Origin: Hymenoscyphus infarciens
Taxonomy: Eukaryota > Ascomycota > Leotiomycetes > Helotiales > Helotiaceae
DNA length: 64,000 nt
Direction: 5' to 3'
Assembly: GCA_001414345.1 (NCBI GenBank)
Contig: LLCB01000028.1
Location: 124,001-188,000, forward strand
Part shown: piece after piece, positions 13,453-24,701 of the stretch
Numbering within the stretch: the stretch's first letter is position 1
Layout: every line of letters starts with the position of its first letter
Notes under the pieces: model-generated
Seen by the model: only the letters and a program-made list of their open reading frames with translations
The model's database searches: none
Told to the model about the DNA's origin: nothing
Translations under genes and position numbers: made by a program

Positions 13453-13873
13453 AGAGGAGGCGTCAAGGCTCCGTGTACATTGTACGATTACGTGTGGTAT
13501 ACTATGATAGGCGTTGGATGCTGGATTGGCAATGCTCCTCTCAAATGGCGTTGCAAAATGGGTCTGCAAACTGTATGGAACGGGCACCATATTCATGATG
13601 ATACAGTACGAAGTTTTAATACAAAGTCGACCATTCTCGCAATGAAACCTCTTCGGGATGGTTATTTACTTCAACAAAGTATATTCCTCAATACTCATAC
13701 CATCATTCGTGCATACCTCTACAACTCCACGCTAATAACAGATCCAAACACTCCGACAAGACGAAGAAAAGAACGAGCAAGCTCAAAAATCCGACAAATT
13801 CCCAAGATGCGCAAAAACACCCCCCAATACGTCTCGAATGAACTCCAAACTACCACCGTCGCCAAAACTCCAA
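13453..13873. other. Convergent 3' flank
   Basis: A 421-base space between the stop of mge1 and the stop of the minus-strand 818-residue gene. The open frame at 13480-13932 overlaps the last exon of the opposite gene and is not supported. It should hold both terminators. Confidence 0.5.
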
Positions 13874-16591
13874 TTATTCTTCCTCCGGTTCAGGTTTCCA
13901 TTCTTCAAAGGCATTCAGGTGTTCTTGTTTAGGCTTCCACTTGGACACTCTCATTAGCAACACTCCACGCCTATGGAAGTGGACAACTTACGTCGGTACC
14001 TCTTTGGTCCTCCGGCAATTCGGATTGGACAATTTCTATTGAGACTTGAAGGAAACGGAATCGCACTCTCGCCTCCCTGATCTCATACCTATACTCAGCA
14101 GCCTGGATATCGCTATGTGCATTTTCACTCTCGATGCGAGCAATTTCGAGTTCCGAGCGCTCAACTTCATCTCTCAAAAAACGTCTGTACTGCTTCTTTG
14201 TTGGGTGATCAATCTTAAAGTAACCAGACTCATCCACGACATGGCGAGGAGCGAGATTTGGTGGATGGGACCTGGTATCCCTAACATACTGCTCTTGTGC
14301 AATAGGGCATGGCTTGTCCTCCTCAAGTAATGCTAGCCTTGCTGCTTCCACCCCTTTGTGTGCAAGTCGCTCAGGATTCAAGAACTGTTGTGCGTTTAGT
14401 TCTGCCTCTTCTAACATTTTGTTAAATCTTTCCTCGGCAATGGCGTCAGCCTCTGCAAGCCTCGTGAAACCAAGTATGGTCTCTCGCTCCACATCATCTG
14501 TTAAATTTTGCATTTCAACTCTCTGGCGTTCAATGTCGTATATGAAATTTCTGAGGCTCTCTTTCGCAATGGCTACAGCATGGCGGGCGGCAATTCTCCT
14601 TCCGAAGAAGTGATTTACGAAGCAGCTGTTCATAAATCTCTTTTGGTCGTGGGTCTCATTTTTCTCGCGGAGATATTTGATATATGCCTCAGTTTCAATG
14701 AACTTTACTTGTGCCTGTTCCTTGGTTCCTCCGTCCGTGGCAAAATAGTTGATGATTCTCTCCTTTTAATGAGTTAGCGACGTTGCTCTTGGAGAGTGAG
14801 TAGTTCACTCACCTGGGTAACGGTCTCCGGTTCAGACGCTGTTCCGAAAGAATAGTTTGGATATTTCGGGGAGTCCCCCTGGGTTCGAAAGCTTTGTTTC
14901 ATGAACTGGTCATAATGCTGGGGATAGCTTCGTGCAAAGTTTTTTGGCATCTTGTACAAATTCAAATGGCCTTGGCGTGTTAGCGTTACTCGTTTTCTTG
15001 GGGAAGGAACGACCTACCATGAGGACTGTGAATCATCTTGGGACTGCTTTCCGCCGAGTAGGTTCCAGACATATAATCCCCTGTTTTCTCGCAAATCCCA
15101 TATACCTCCTTAGTACCAGGGCGGAATAATGCATCGTCATCTTGTGGTGGCAACTTGTCCTGTTTTGTTTGAGTTTTCAATTTCATTGGACTGGTGTAGG
15201 GGTTTTAGCAGATGCTAACTTACTTGTGTTAAGAACTCTGGCTCCTCCTCAGAAACACCCATTGGCTCAGTGTATTTCAACTTGTTATCGCCCATTCCTT
15301 CAGCCCATCTCGCGAATGTTGCGGGGGTGATGTAAAAATCTTTGCCCAAGGGTTTAGGAGGTGCGTCGAGAGTTTCGTTGGACATTCCGTCTGCAAGTTC
15401 AGGATATTCTCGGCCTTCTGGGTTTAGATGTTGGTCTGCGAATGCCATGATATTTGCGTCTGAATATCGATAACCGCGGGCACCTCGAGTTTGAGCCATT
15501 TCCGCAAGGTTAGCGTTGTACAGTTCGGACATCTGAGCTTCAGCTTCCGAGACATCTTTTCGACGTTTCAGGCCCCCCGGATAAAGATAGCTACCTACGT
15601 GCTTGAAGACATCTTCCGTTGGGGCATCACTCTCATCGCCGTCCAACCAATCCCTGAACTTGAAGTATTCCTCTTCCCGCTTGTTTCGGGGTTCGGTTTG
15701 GTCGAACAGGATGGGAGGATGATACTTTGGGAAGGAAGGGTCAGTGCTGCCCTCTGGTATATTTGCATTTGCAGCTACGACTTGCTCCCAATCATCTGGG
15801 TCAACCCATCTCCCGTTGATTTTGATCCACCCGGCAGCCTCGATAATTTCGTCTCTCGTGCGCACCGGTACCGGATATTTCTTGATCCACTCCGCATATG
15901 ACATGTTACCAACAGGGCCTCCGTGAAGGGGTTTCGGTCTGGGTTTCGATCCATTCCTCGACGAAAATTCTGGATGTTGTTTGAGTTCCGGGGGTACAGG
16001 ATCAGGTCCGCCAACAGGATCCCAGAACCAGAGGCTCTTAGGGTCAAGCTCATCCAATCTAATGATTATCAGCATTTTATGGGTTGGTCTTGGCCGTGAG
16101 ACTTACTCGCACAATTCGCCATCTCCTCGGCCAAAGATTGGAAGCGATACCAATATCGGGTCTTGATGAATGAATCGCGAGGGGTTCGGGTAGATAGCGC
16201 AGTGCAGTCGGTCGCAATAGAGTGGCTCGCATTTCTTCCCAATTGAACCTCGCATGGCGGCATAGACGTGGAGAGTTTCGAGAGTGACAGGGATTCGAGG
16301 GTGGTTGATGAAATTGTCCTTTGGTTCCACTGGCGTCCAAACTCCATTGTGGTTATAGTAGCCAACCTCGAAGGTCTTTCGCCATTTCCCCGTGTGGTCG
16401 AGAAAACCTGGCTCGTAATACACCTTTTGAGCGCCGACTCCTCCAATTGCCTTCTGCCTATACTCTGGTCGAGCTGCTGGTCGAGCTTCTGGTCGAGCTT
16501 CTGGTCGAGCTTCCGGTCGAGATCGAGACTGGGAAGGTGTTGACGAAGCCTGCCAGGAAAACGACTTGAAAGGGTCGTCGGGATCGTCCAT
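13874..16591 (-). CDS. 818-residue fungal protein, unknown function
   Basis: Six exons: 16591-16107, 16058-15224, 15159-15018, 14970-14813, 14762-13992, 13939-13874; every phase fits. The intron after 15224 has two possible acceptors; only the distal one (63-base intron) keeps the frame. The last intron hides a 22-codon final exon ending in EEWKPEPEEE, which a simple open-frame reading misses. Near residue 25-45 there is a tandem RPEA repeat (four units, four codons each). The middle is Trp/Pro/Tyr-rich (GWIKINGRWVDPDDWEQV, PKSLWFWDPVGGPDPVPP). The C-terminal third is an amphipathic, Glu/Arg-rich coiled coil (SELEIARIESENAHSDIQAA). No signal peptide or membrane span is seen. I do not recognise the family. 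Confidence 0.85.
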
Positions 16592-17973
16592 TTCTGATCG
16601 TGTTGATACACTTGGTTTTGATGTTGATACAGAACTTGCTTGGCTTGGTGATTTGTTTACAGACGCGCTTTGAGTAAGCTCCGTTAGTTGCTATCTGTGT
16701 TGCCAATGAGATGATGTTCACCACTATTCACATCTCGCTTTCTTCCAATTTTTGATCTTGCTAAAGGTGAATTGCCACTTACCAAAGATCTTCTAGCGAA
16801 AGGCGCAAAAGCAAGGGCGGTCGTGTTGAGTTGAGTGGGTGAAGCAAAGTAAAGCAAAGCAACGCTAACTATGCAATTTGTGTAAAGGCAACTGTCAAAA
16901 AAGATATGCGTTGTGAAGCAAAAGAGGCACTTTCTACTTGCGCTATGTGCAAGATGTGTGCGTGATGGAAAAGAGAGAATTTTGAGGTTTCAAGCTGTTG
17001 TTGGCGCTAGTTTGTTGGAAGTAGAAAAGTCTGCACAAACCTGGATGATGGTTGTGTCGCTGCTTTGGATTGACAATAGAGGTTGTTGACTTTCTGTTAG
17101 AGCGGCAAGGTTTGTCGACTAAGCGACTACCCCAGATTTTGGTTCTACCTATTGTCCTCATATGGGACAATAGGCGAATTTACAATGCACCAACTACAAT
17201 CCAAGACTTCAAGTATAGCCGGCTAGTGGGGATGTGGGGATAAGGTTAATTGATGTATATAGAAATCGTCAAGACCCTCAATAAGGAAGAAATGCTGCCT
17301 TCACCTTGCACCCAAAAATAACCCATTGCACCACATTCACAAATTGTTTCTCATGAACACTCAAGCTGCAGTGAAGTCAAAAATGCAATATGCACAACCT
17401 TATTAATACAAATTCATCATCTCAGGGATTCTAAGTTGTCTTCTCAACGAGCAACAGCCAATTGACCTAACTCTAAATTAGCATGCTCCAAGATATAGGG
17501 CAAGTCAGAAAGGCACCCACCATGAGTCCAATTAAAAATGAATAGTTTATAGTTAAATCCAGAAACAATAGGGGAATTTTCAAAAGGGAAAAACCAACTC
17601 AAACCAACAGAACGCGTCTTTCTACATTCAATAACCATATCCATGATGTTGTACCTTGTCACAAAAAGTGAAGTGTAAGTAAGACCTTCTTGACGCGTCG
17701 CCTACCTTGTACAACCTCAACTGAAAAACGTGACTCCTGCAACAGTATCACGTGTCTGGCATCAACCTTGAACTTATTGATGATTCCAGGTTCCAGATTC
17801 AAAACCTACATCCCCCCCCCCCCAATCCCACAACTCCATTCTCATCACAACCCTCCTTCGTCATTGTCAAAAGTGACAACCACCCAAAGTTATCCAATCA
17901 GTTCCCACCAGCGAGTCCCGACCTCCGCATCCCCACCCACCTCATTCATTCAACCCCATCACCAACCAACGAG
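16592..17973. other. Divergent intergenic region
   Basis: Promoter space of the 818-residue gene (-) and the 187-residue gene (+). A run of 11 C at about 17813-17823 and a short AAGCAAAGTAAAGCAAAGCAA repeat near 16841-16861 are visible. No exon is supported. Confidence 0.45.
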
Positions 17974-19568
17974 ATGGCATCAAACTCCAGTCCCTCAGCA
18001 CGATCTCGAGCCTCAAAATCCGATCAGCCACTCTTCACGTCACAAATGCAGGATCGGCAGGCTCGGAATAAGAATCCCTACACTAGTGATGAGGATAGCG
18101 ACTTTGATTCTGCGAGTGGCAGGTATGATGCGTGAGTTTCCATTTATATTTATATTTTTTTCTCTTGCTTTTCATTCTTTTGTTCGAATTTCAGGTTTTC
18201 TTTTTGTTTGATGCGCTTGGGTTTTTGAGTAATGTGGTTGTGTCTGGTCACCTCCCGCGATTCGTTTTCGATGATGAAAAAGTGTGTATATGGGGAGTTA
18301 TACTCTAAATAGACAAGGGGTCGTACCTTCTCTTTTGACTGCTCGCTCTATCCAAGTAGGTCGAGCATGTCGGGTTGCTCGTCCAGAGGTAATCGCTCTG
18401 CTGAGTGGCACGGGACCATGGTCGAGGTTGAGGTTGAGGTTGAGGTTGAGGGAGGAGCGACTTTGAGTCGACCTCGATCGCTCTGTGTCCAGGGAGAGGG
18501 GTGGTGGATCGGGTCTCTCTCCTGTCATGCGATATGATAACACGATGGAAGGTCAACAGCGAGGGAATGAGCGACCTACAGTTGGTGTTGGCGTTGCTTG
18601 GATGTTTCTACTCCTTAAGATTATTTCTCATCTTTGTTTCCGTGTTGACTCTATTTTGCATTTTCTACTTTCCCTTCTCTATTTTCCTCTTAACCGACTC
18701 CAATCCTCTCTCTTCTTTCCTCCAAGGCAAAACTTACCACTTTCATGCCCCTCTCAAAACCCATACCTCAGAATACAAAATACTAACAAGGGACAAAGTT
18801 ACAATACCGATACATACGCGCAGACCCAACTCCGACGAGATGCAGCAATCAAGCTCGATTCTCCGGAACTAGTAATGATGCTTGCTCAATCCCGAAACGA
18901 CGTATGCAATTCCAATTCCCTCATTCATTAATTTCTCTCCTCCCTCTCTTTCTCGCCTACCACACGCTCTCTCTTCCTCCCTCAACCTCATTCAACCCGC
19001 ACCTTTTTCCTAATCCTTCCCCTCTACCTCCCATACCCCCTACCGCATCCTTTCCTCCCCTCCTCCCTACATCTCCCATCACCTACCCTCAATTTTCCCT
19101 TCTCTCCATCCTCCCCACCCTCCCCACCATCCCCATAACCTACCACCCAATAACAAACCCCACTCCATTACCAAACTAACACACCCCCAAGTCCATCCCA
19201 GCAACCCGCTCCTACCTCACAAAAATCCTCTGCGGCTACTTGTAAGTTCCCTACCCCTTCCCTCTCCCCCCTTGCAAATCCTCCACCAAAGAAAAGTATT
19301 CTAAGTCTGAGGTAGGACCCAAGCAGACATCGACCAAGAAGCAACCTCGGAAGCCGCGCAAATCGCCGCCGCATCCGCAAAAGTAGCAGCCGGTAATACG
19401 GAGAGAGATACTAGGGGAACAGCTGGTGTGGGAGGAAGTAGGTTGAATGATACTAGGATGGAGAGGGAGGGGAGGAGTGGGGGGTCTGGTGGTAGTATGG
19501 GTGGTGGTAGTTCTTTGGGTGGTGGTAGTTTTCTGGGTGGTGGGAGTAGTGGTGGGGTGGGGGTTTGA
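17974..19568 (+). CDS. Small acidic/Gly-Ser-rich protein, unknown function
   Basis: Four exons: 17974-18131, 18799-18901, 19192-19241, 19316-19568; all phases agree and give 187 residues. The first intron is 667 bases, ten times longer than others here, and ends in a good branch site and acceptor (ACTAACAAGGGACAAAG). The second is 290 bases and CT-rich. The protein starts with Ser-rich sequence, has an acidic patch (TSDEDSDFDSASG), then a helical core (LDSPELVMMLAQSRNDSIPA, LTKILCGYLTQADIDQEATS) and a tail of GGS/GGGS repeats. No signal or membrane segment is seen. Codon use in the Gly/Ser tail is simple (GGT GGT AGT), which may reflect slippage. The family is not recognised. Confidence 0.72.
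18424..18450. repeat. (GAGGTT)n hexanucleotide microsatellite
   Basis: About four and a half copies of GAGGTT lie inside the long first intron of the small Gly-Ser-rich gene. Confidence 0.8.
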
Positions 19569-19911
19569 TGGGTATGATGGGTATGAGAGGAGAAGGGAAG
19601 GGGAAGGCAAGAGATATATATACATGACGGGCTTTCTATTTTATTTTTACTAAGCTAAGAAGTGGAGTTTAGACTTATATCTGGGGCTGGGTGAAAATTC
19701 CAGCTTGCTTTGTGGGGTGGGGGTTGAGAGAACCCATTTTCTAGTTCAGGAGGAACTTGCAACATCTTTTGTTTTTTTTGGTGTTTTTTTTGTTTTGTGT
19801 TTTTGTTGTTGTGTTTTTTCGCGAACGCGAAAGGCGGTTCGCGGAGTCACAGTGAGTGAGCTATAAGTAACGCGAGAGAGAGAGTCAAGCACCCCCTACC
19901 AGGACCTACCT
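19569..19911. other. 3' flank
   Basis: This is the 3' flank of the small Gly-Ser-rich gene. It holds T/G-rich runs near 19768-19818 and a GCGAACGCGAAAGGCGGTTCGC imperfect palindrome near 19820-19842. No gene is seen. Confidence 0.5.
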
Positions 19912-21140
19912 CGTTAGGGCGTCCCGTATATACCAAAAGCCGGAATCGACTAAATCGCAAATCGCAAATCGCAAATTACAAAAGTTAAGAGATATAGTAA
20001 ATCTTAAACTATATTATCCTATTCTCTTACACTCTTATACTCTTACTCTCTTATACTCTTATACTCTTGTACTCTTGTACTTTTATACTCTTATACTCTT
20101 ATACTCTTGTACTCTTATACTCTTACTCTCTTACTCTCTTACTCTCTTACTCTCTTACTCTCTTACTCTCTTACTCTCTTACTCTCTTACTCTCTCACTC
20201 TCTTACTCTCTTACTCTCTTACTCTCTTATCCTATTCTTCTATATACTACGTATGCTAAGAGAGTATAAGAGAGAGTAGAAGAAGAATAAGAGTAAGATA
20301 AGCAAAAGAGAGAGTTAGAGGTAAGAAGGTAAGTAAACATTCTAAGAGAAGGTTTTTCCTAGTATAGATAAGAGGCAGTGTTTTAGGTTTCTCTGCCTAA
20401 TCTATTATCCTATCTTACCTCGACGCTCCTTCTCCTTCCTACCTCTATTTTAAGGCTATCTCGCCTTCTCTTATTCTTAAATTCTAGCTTTCCTAGCTAC
20501 TCCTATCTTATAGTACTTGCTTACCTTTTCTTACTAAATAGAGAGGCTAGGATAGGAAGAGTTAGGCTAGTTAATTTCGCTTAAAGCCTAGAAGGCGGGT
20601 AGAAAAGAGAGTCTCGGGTAGAAAAGAGAGTCTAGGTCCTAATTAGAGAGTTGCCTTTCTAATTCTACTCTAGCTTAGCCTTCTTTTTTCATCTGTCTAG
20701 CTACTTCTATTCTATTTTTAGAACTTTCCTAGCTACTCTTATTCTAGTTAGAGTATCTAGCCTACTAAACTTAGCCTAGCCTTAATTCTAATCTAGCCTA
20801 GCCTCTTCTATTCTTACCTAGATAAGTAGCTTATTCTATCCTAAGTACTAGGCTAACTAAGGCGGGGAAAGCTAAAACACTAATACTCGTTCTCTCTCTC
20901 TATTCTCTACTTAATTACTATAGATAGTCTTAATATAAAGAGAGAGAGAGAAGGTTAAAGAAGAGAGAAGAAGAGAGAGAGAACTTAATTTAAAAAGATA
21001 TTATATTTTATAGTTATAAAAAGTACGATCTATAATTTACGATTTATAATTTGCGATTTACAATTTGCGATTTACGATTTATAATTTACAATTTACGATT
21101 TAGTCGTTTCCGACTTTTTAGTATATCTAGAACGCTCTAC
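19912..21140. mobile_element. RIP-decayed element with terminal inverted repeats
   Basis: The left end reads roughly GTTAGGGCGTCC then TATACCAAAAGCCGGAATCG, then ACTAAATCGCAAAT. The reverse complement of the right end reads GTAGAGCGTTCTAGATATAC, TAAAAAGTCGGAAACG, then ACTAAATCGTAAAT. The differences are almost all C/T or G/A transitions. The inside is AT-rich, without any usable reading frame, and carries a long TCTTAC array. A related inverted-repeat end pair lies at 57,895-58,937, in opposite orientation. The pattern fits a non-autonomous DNA transposon damaged by RIP; class is not determined and no target-site duplication is clear. Confidence 0.65.
20031..20231. repeat. TCTTAC / TCTTATAC microsatellite
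   Basis: About 200 bases of CTCTTAC and CTCTTATAC units inside the inverted-repeat element. The same CTCTTAC units occur in the related element near 58,312-58,326 and 58,712-58,730, so the array travels with the family. Confidence 0.9.
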
Positions 21141-21310
21141 TAGGACGCTCTAATACGAGATACTATACTCGTCATAGTAGCTTTTAAATCTAGCAACGTA
21201 ATAATAAACATAATCTTAGAACTATTAAAGATAACTATATTAATAGTCTATCTATATTATATAACTATAAGACTTAAGTAGAGAAGAGAGTAAAATATTT
21301 CTTATTCTTT

Positions 21311-21382
21311 ATAGAGACTCTTTCTAGAGACTATATAGAGACTCTTTCTAGGGACTATATAGGAACTCTTTCTAGAGACTAG
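21311..21382. repeat. Three tandem 24-base units
   Basis: Three copies of a 24-base unit of the form ATAGAGACTCTTTCTAGAGA plus CTAT follow one another, differing at a few positions. Confidence 0.8.
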
Positions 21383-21439
21383 TCTTAGTAAGTAAGAGCT
21401 ATAGCTAAGCCTAGCGTGAGTACTAATTACTCTAGTACT

Positions 21440-21486
21440 TAATACTACTCGAGTAGTACTCGAGTAGTACTCGAGTGGTACTCTTA
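21440..21486. repeat. Tandem ACTCGAGT palindromes
   Basis: Four to five successive units of TACTCGAGTAG, each centred on CTCGAG, form a compound palindrome. A GAGTA array follows at about 21,487-21,515. Confidence 0.75.
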
Positions 21487-22173
21487 AGTAGTGAGTAGTA
21501 GAGTAGAGTAGAGTAGAGTAGTACTAAAAATCCCTTATATAGAGTAGCAGTCACTACCCCACTCCTTTCTCACACTAGCTAAGCCTCGCCAGAGCCCTTT
21601 TCAGAACCAAGCCCCGGTGATGCATGCATTGGAGCACCGGTTATATCTCACTAGTCAAAAGGCAAATCAAAAATAAAGAGAGCCAGATAATTATTTATCT
21701 ATCCCTAAGAGTGAAGGGATTATGCATTCCCTCATTCATTAAAATATACAGGTCCACTCCACTCCACTCCACTCCAGCCCCACCCAGGCCAGGTCTCTGT
21801 CGGGTTCCTTGCAACCAGGAACTAGATCCAGATCCATCCATCCATCCATCCATCCATACATACAAAAACAGTCCCCCAATACCCGATTTTATACCAAGGT
21901 TGCATGCCACTAATCTCAAATGTACGCTCCGCCCTCGTCATCTTCTTCTTCATTCATCAAAGCGCCCATCATCTATCCAACTCTTTTTCCAATGCTATAT
22001 GTAATGTATGTACCCAAAGTCCCAAAAATAACGCCAATGAACTATGAAAAGCAGAAAAAGTAACACCACCCTGTATGTGTGTGTTGCCCCTAAGACCCCA
22101 GGACATCGGAGGGGTCTGTAAAAACAAAAAGTAACATGTAAAAACGCCTGCTTTGCCAAAAACAAAACAACAA

Positions 22174-24701
22174 TCATGCATATCGAACGGTAGGTTGAGG
22201 CTGCCATTGCGATTGCGCCGGAATCCACCTCCCATCATTACCCCATCGTCCCCCCGCCTCACCACTAGGTATCCTCGTTCTCGAGCCCTGTGATCTACTT
22301 CCCTGGGCTCCCTGATACCATCCCGCTTGTGGTGGCAATGGTTTTGGAATTCTGCGCACGCGGTTTCTTCTTCGGTATCTGCTGAAGCAGCAGGATAGGA
22401 TGGCGAGTACTATTAGACCTCCAATTGCTGAGGCGAGAGCAATAACGAGGGTTTTATTTTGATCGATCCAACTGGTGATTTCCTTTCCTACACTTGAACC
22501 ATTGCACTGTCCGTTTGCACATTTTCCTCCTCCTTGGCAGGATGTCCCGTCGAGGAAGTTCTGTTGCATGGAATAGCAGACGTTGCTGCCGAATTGAGGG
22601 GAGGCACATGATATTTGACAACCGGATGAGGAACAGGCATAGGTATCGTTGCGTGTGGTGTATGATCCCATGAGAGTTTTGCATTGCGTGTCACGCGAGG
22701 TACATTGTCCCGAGGCGCAAGTCAAAGTAGTGGAGTTGCCACATGCGGTACCTGGACTTGGTTAGTATATTATTCTTGGGATGAATCTGGGGAAACTTAC
22801 CATCTGGCGCGGTGACATCCGTCGGGCAGGTGGCAGTTGTACCACTACAAACCTCCTGGGGATCACAAGACCCGGTACTCTTTCGACAAACGGTATTGCT
22901 GGCAGCGAATTGACATGATTCGTTACAGCAATCTTCATTGCTAGGGTCGCAGACTGAATTCGTGGCGAATTTGCAGGTCGTTGGGTTACAGCATTTGTTG
23001 GATCCACATGCAGATGTACCACCACAATCACAATCTTCTCCAGCTTCAACAATTCCGTTCCCACATTGACTTCCGGTGATGGTCGTGACATCCTTATTCG
23101 CGGTTAAACAACTAGTCTTGACACTGTTTCTTCCCATAGCCGAACATACATTTCCAATCGTACAAGGCGAGAATTTCTGTATGTTGGATCCAGTACTGGG
23201 GTTCATGATGAAAGCTCCCGCAGCATCACATGTATTAGCATTAAGAGGGCAACACTGTTGAGCCGAGACCGTGGTCCCGTCGGTACAAGTTGAAGATGTG
23301 CAATCGTGTACAGCACCAAAGGTATGACCGGTTTCATGAGCAACAACCTGCCATTCCGTACTAGTTCTCACCACCACATTTGCTCCACTGACAGTTTCGT
23401 TGGCGCTGTTGGCGGTAGCAACCTGAGAAGTAGCAACACAAGCTTGACCCAACCAGGCGAGTCCGACGGCTGATCCGGTTGCACAAGTACTGAGGAGTGT
23501 CCAGTAAGCATTCGTATCAGCACGTTGACCTCTCCAAGCGGAAAATAGATTCAATCTATCCTGGATGGTGATTGAATCACTGCATGCAATATTCCAGGGA
23601 GCTGCGGAGGTTGCTTGAGCAGGGCAGGCGGCATCACTGATGGTGAGATTTTGAATTCCCAGGGTGATGTTAAAGCTATCCTCGTATTGGGTCGAGGCGA
23701 GGTTGATCACGCTGATGATATTTTTCCGGACAGATTCAGTGGAATTGAAACCAGCTGTGTATGTGCAATCCGTTGCCACACCGACTAAAGCAACCTTCCG
23801 AGTCGATGGGCACCCGGAGGTTTGTCCGATGGTCGACGCTAGGTTGACACCGGCCGAATTTCCTCCAAGCTGTCCATCAATCGAATCTCGTGAGAAGAGG
23901 GATCGAGTCGAGGCTGATCCCCAGAACTTGTCCTCTCGCTTCAACATGGCCCGGTATACGGGATGGTCAGCTTGGGTGTTAAAACTCAAACCATCGGCGG
24001 AGCAAGAAGGGGACTGTCCAAGGCTTCTCTTCAATTCTCCATGCAAAATCCCGTCGTAATCCTCACTTAACCCACTCGTAATATCGGAATCCCTCCACAC
24101 TACCATAGATTCGGACTTCGTTTCCGCGGGCGCTGGATCCAATTCGTGCTTCGTCTGCATGTAATGCTGCTTCGTCTGAATATGGTGGTGGTCTCCATCA
24201 ATGTGGAAAGCGCCCTCGAATATCGGATCATTTCCATCTCGATGTAACATAATGCGAGCCCACCCAACATTGATCCATTCCCCATGTCGCTGTACCATGG
24301 CATGACCTTTGAAGACTCTATACTCTGATCTATCCAGCAGTTCCGTACGTGTAATTTTCCCGTCGGCGCCCAAGTAAGATACGGTCGCTCCATCCCCTAA
24401 TGCATTATGGTTTGGCTGCATGACCAACTTTATCCTCTGTCGGCCGCCATGTAAATCGAAACTCAGGGAAAAGGTCGACAGCGCATGCGCTCGATTCGAG
24501 GGGGTATGTATAACTGCATTTTCTAATGGCGAAAGGTAGGATATAGGATTTCTTTGTTGTGAGTGAGCTGTGATGATGTCGCAAAGTCAAGTCAGTTCCG
24601 GGTTTCGTGCGCACGGCAGTCAGATGGGTCTACATACCACTTGACGCCGTAAAAAAGAGGGCGCTGACGATTCCCGTCGCTATGGTCCTCAGTAACCTCA
24701 T
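22174..24701 (-). CDS. ADAM-type (reprolysin) membrane zinc metalloprotease
   Basis: Three exons: 24701-24638, 24567-22801, 22751-22174, in phase, 802 residues. It is a type I membrane protease of the fungal ADM-B-like group, expected at the cell surface. A signal peptide starts the protein (MRLLRTIATGIVSALFFTAS). A prodomain follows, then the catalytic domain with HETGHTFGAVHDC at residues 432-444, which is the complete HExxHxxGxxHD zinc site, and a Met-turn (GAFIMNP) near 476. The disintegrin-like domain starts near 520 (CGNGIVEAGEDCDCGG) and a Cys-rich segment follows. A single membrane span lies at about 711-733 (TLVIALASAIGGLIVLAIL) before a basic tail (RYRRRNRVRR). The exon 1 start is chosen because it supplies the signal peptide and fits the splice. 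The gene lies between two RIP-affected blocks but is itself intact. Confidence 0.95.

Larger units (their letters stand above)
21141..22173. other. AT-rich flank and 3' region of the ADAM gene
   Basis: The left part (to about 21,540) is RIP-like AT-rich sequence with two short arrays listed separately. The right part, from about 21,560, returns to normal composition and holds CACTC (21,751-21,775) and CATC (21,835-21,858) microsatellites. No exon is supported. Confidence 0.5.

Noticed and set aside
15181..15223. 33-base intron (GTAAGT to CACCAG) in the 818-residue gene
   Set aside because: Too short for this genome and it breaks the frame; the acceptor at 15160 keeps the frame.
20067..20279. 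Leu/Ser/Tyr-rich frames of 64-70 codons
   Set aside because: Translation of the TCTTAC microsatellite.
19912..21140. Telomere or subtelomere mark
   Set aside because: No TTAGGG array is present, and normal genes lie on both sides.
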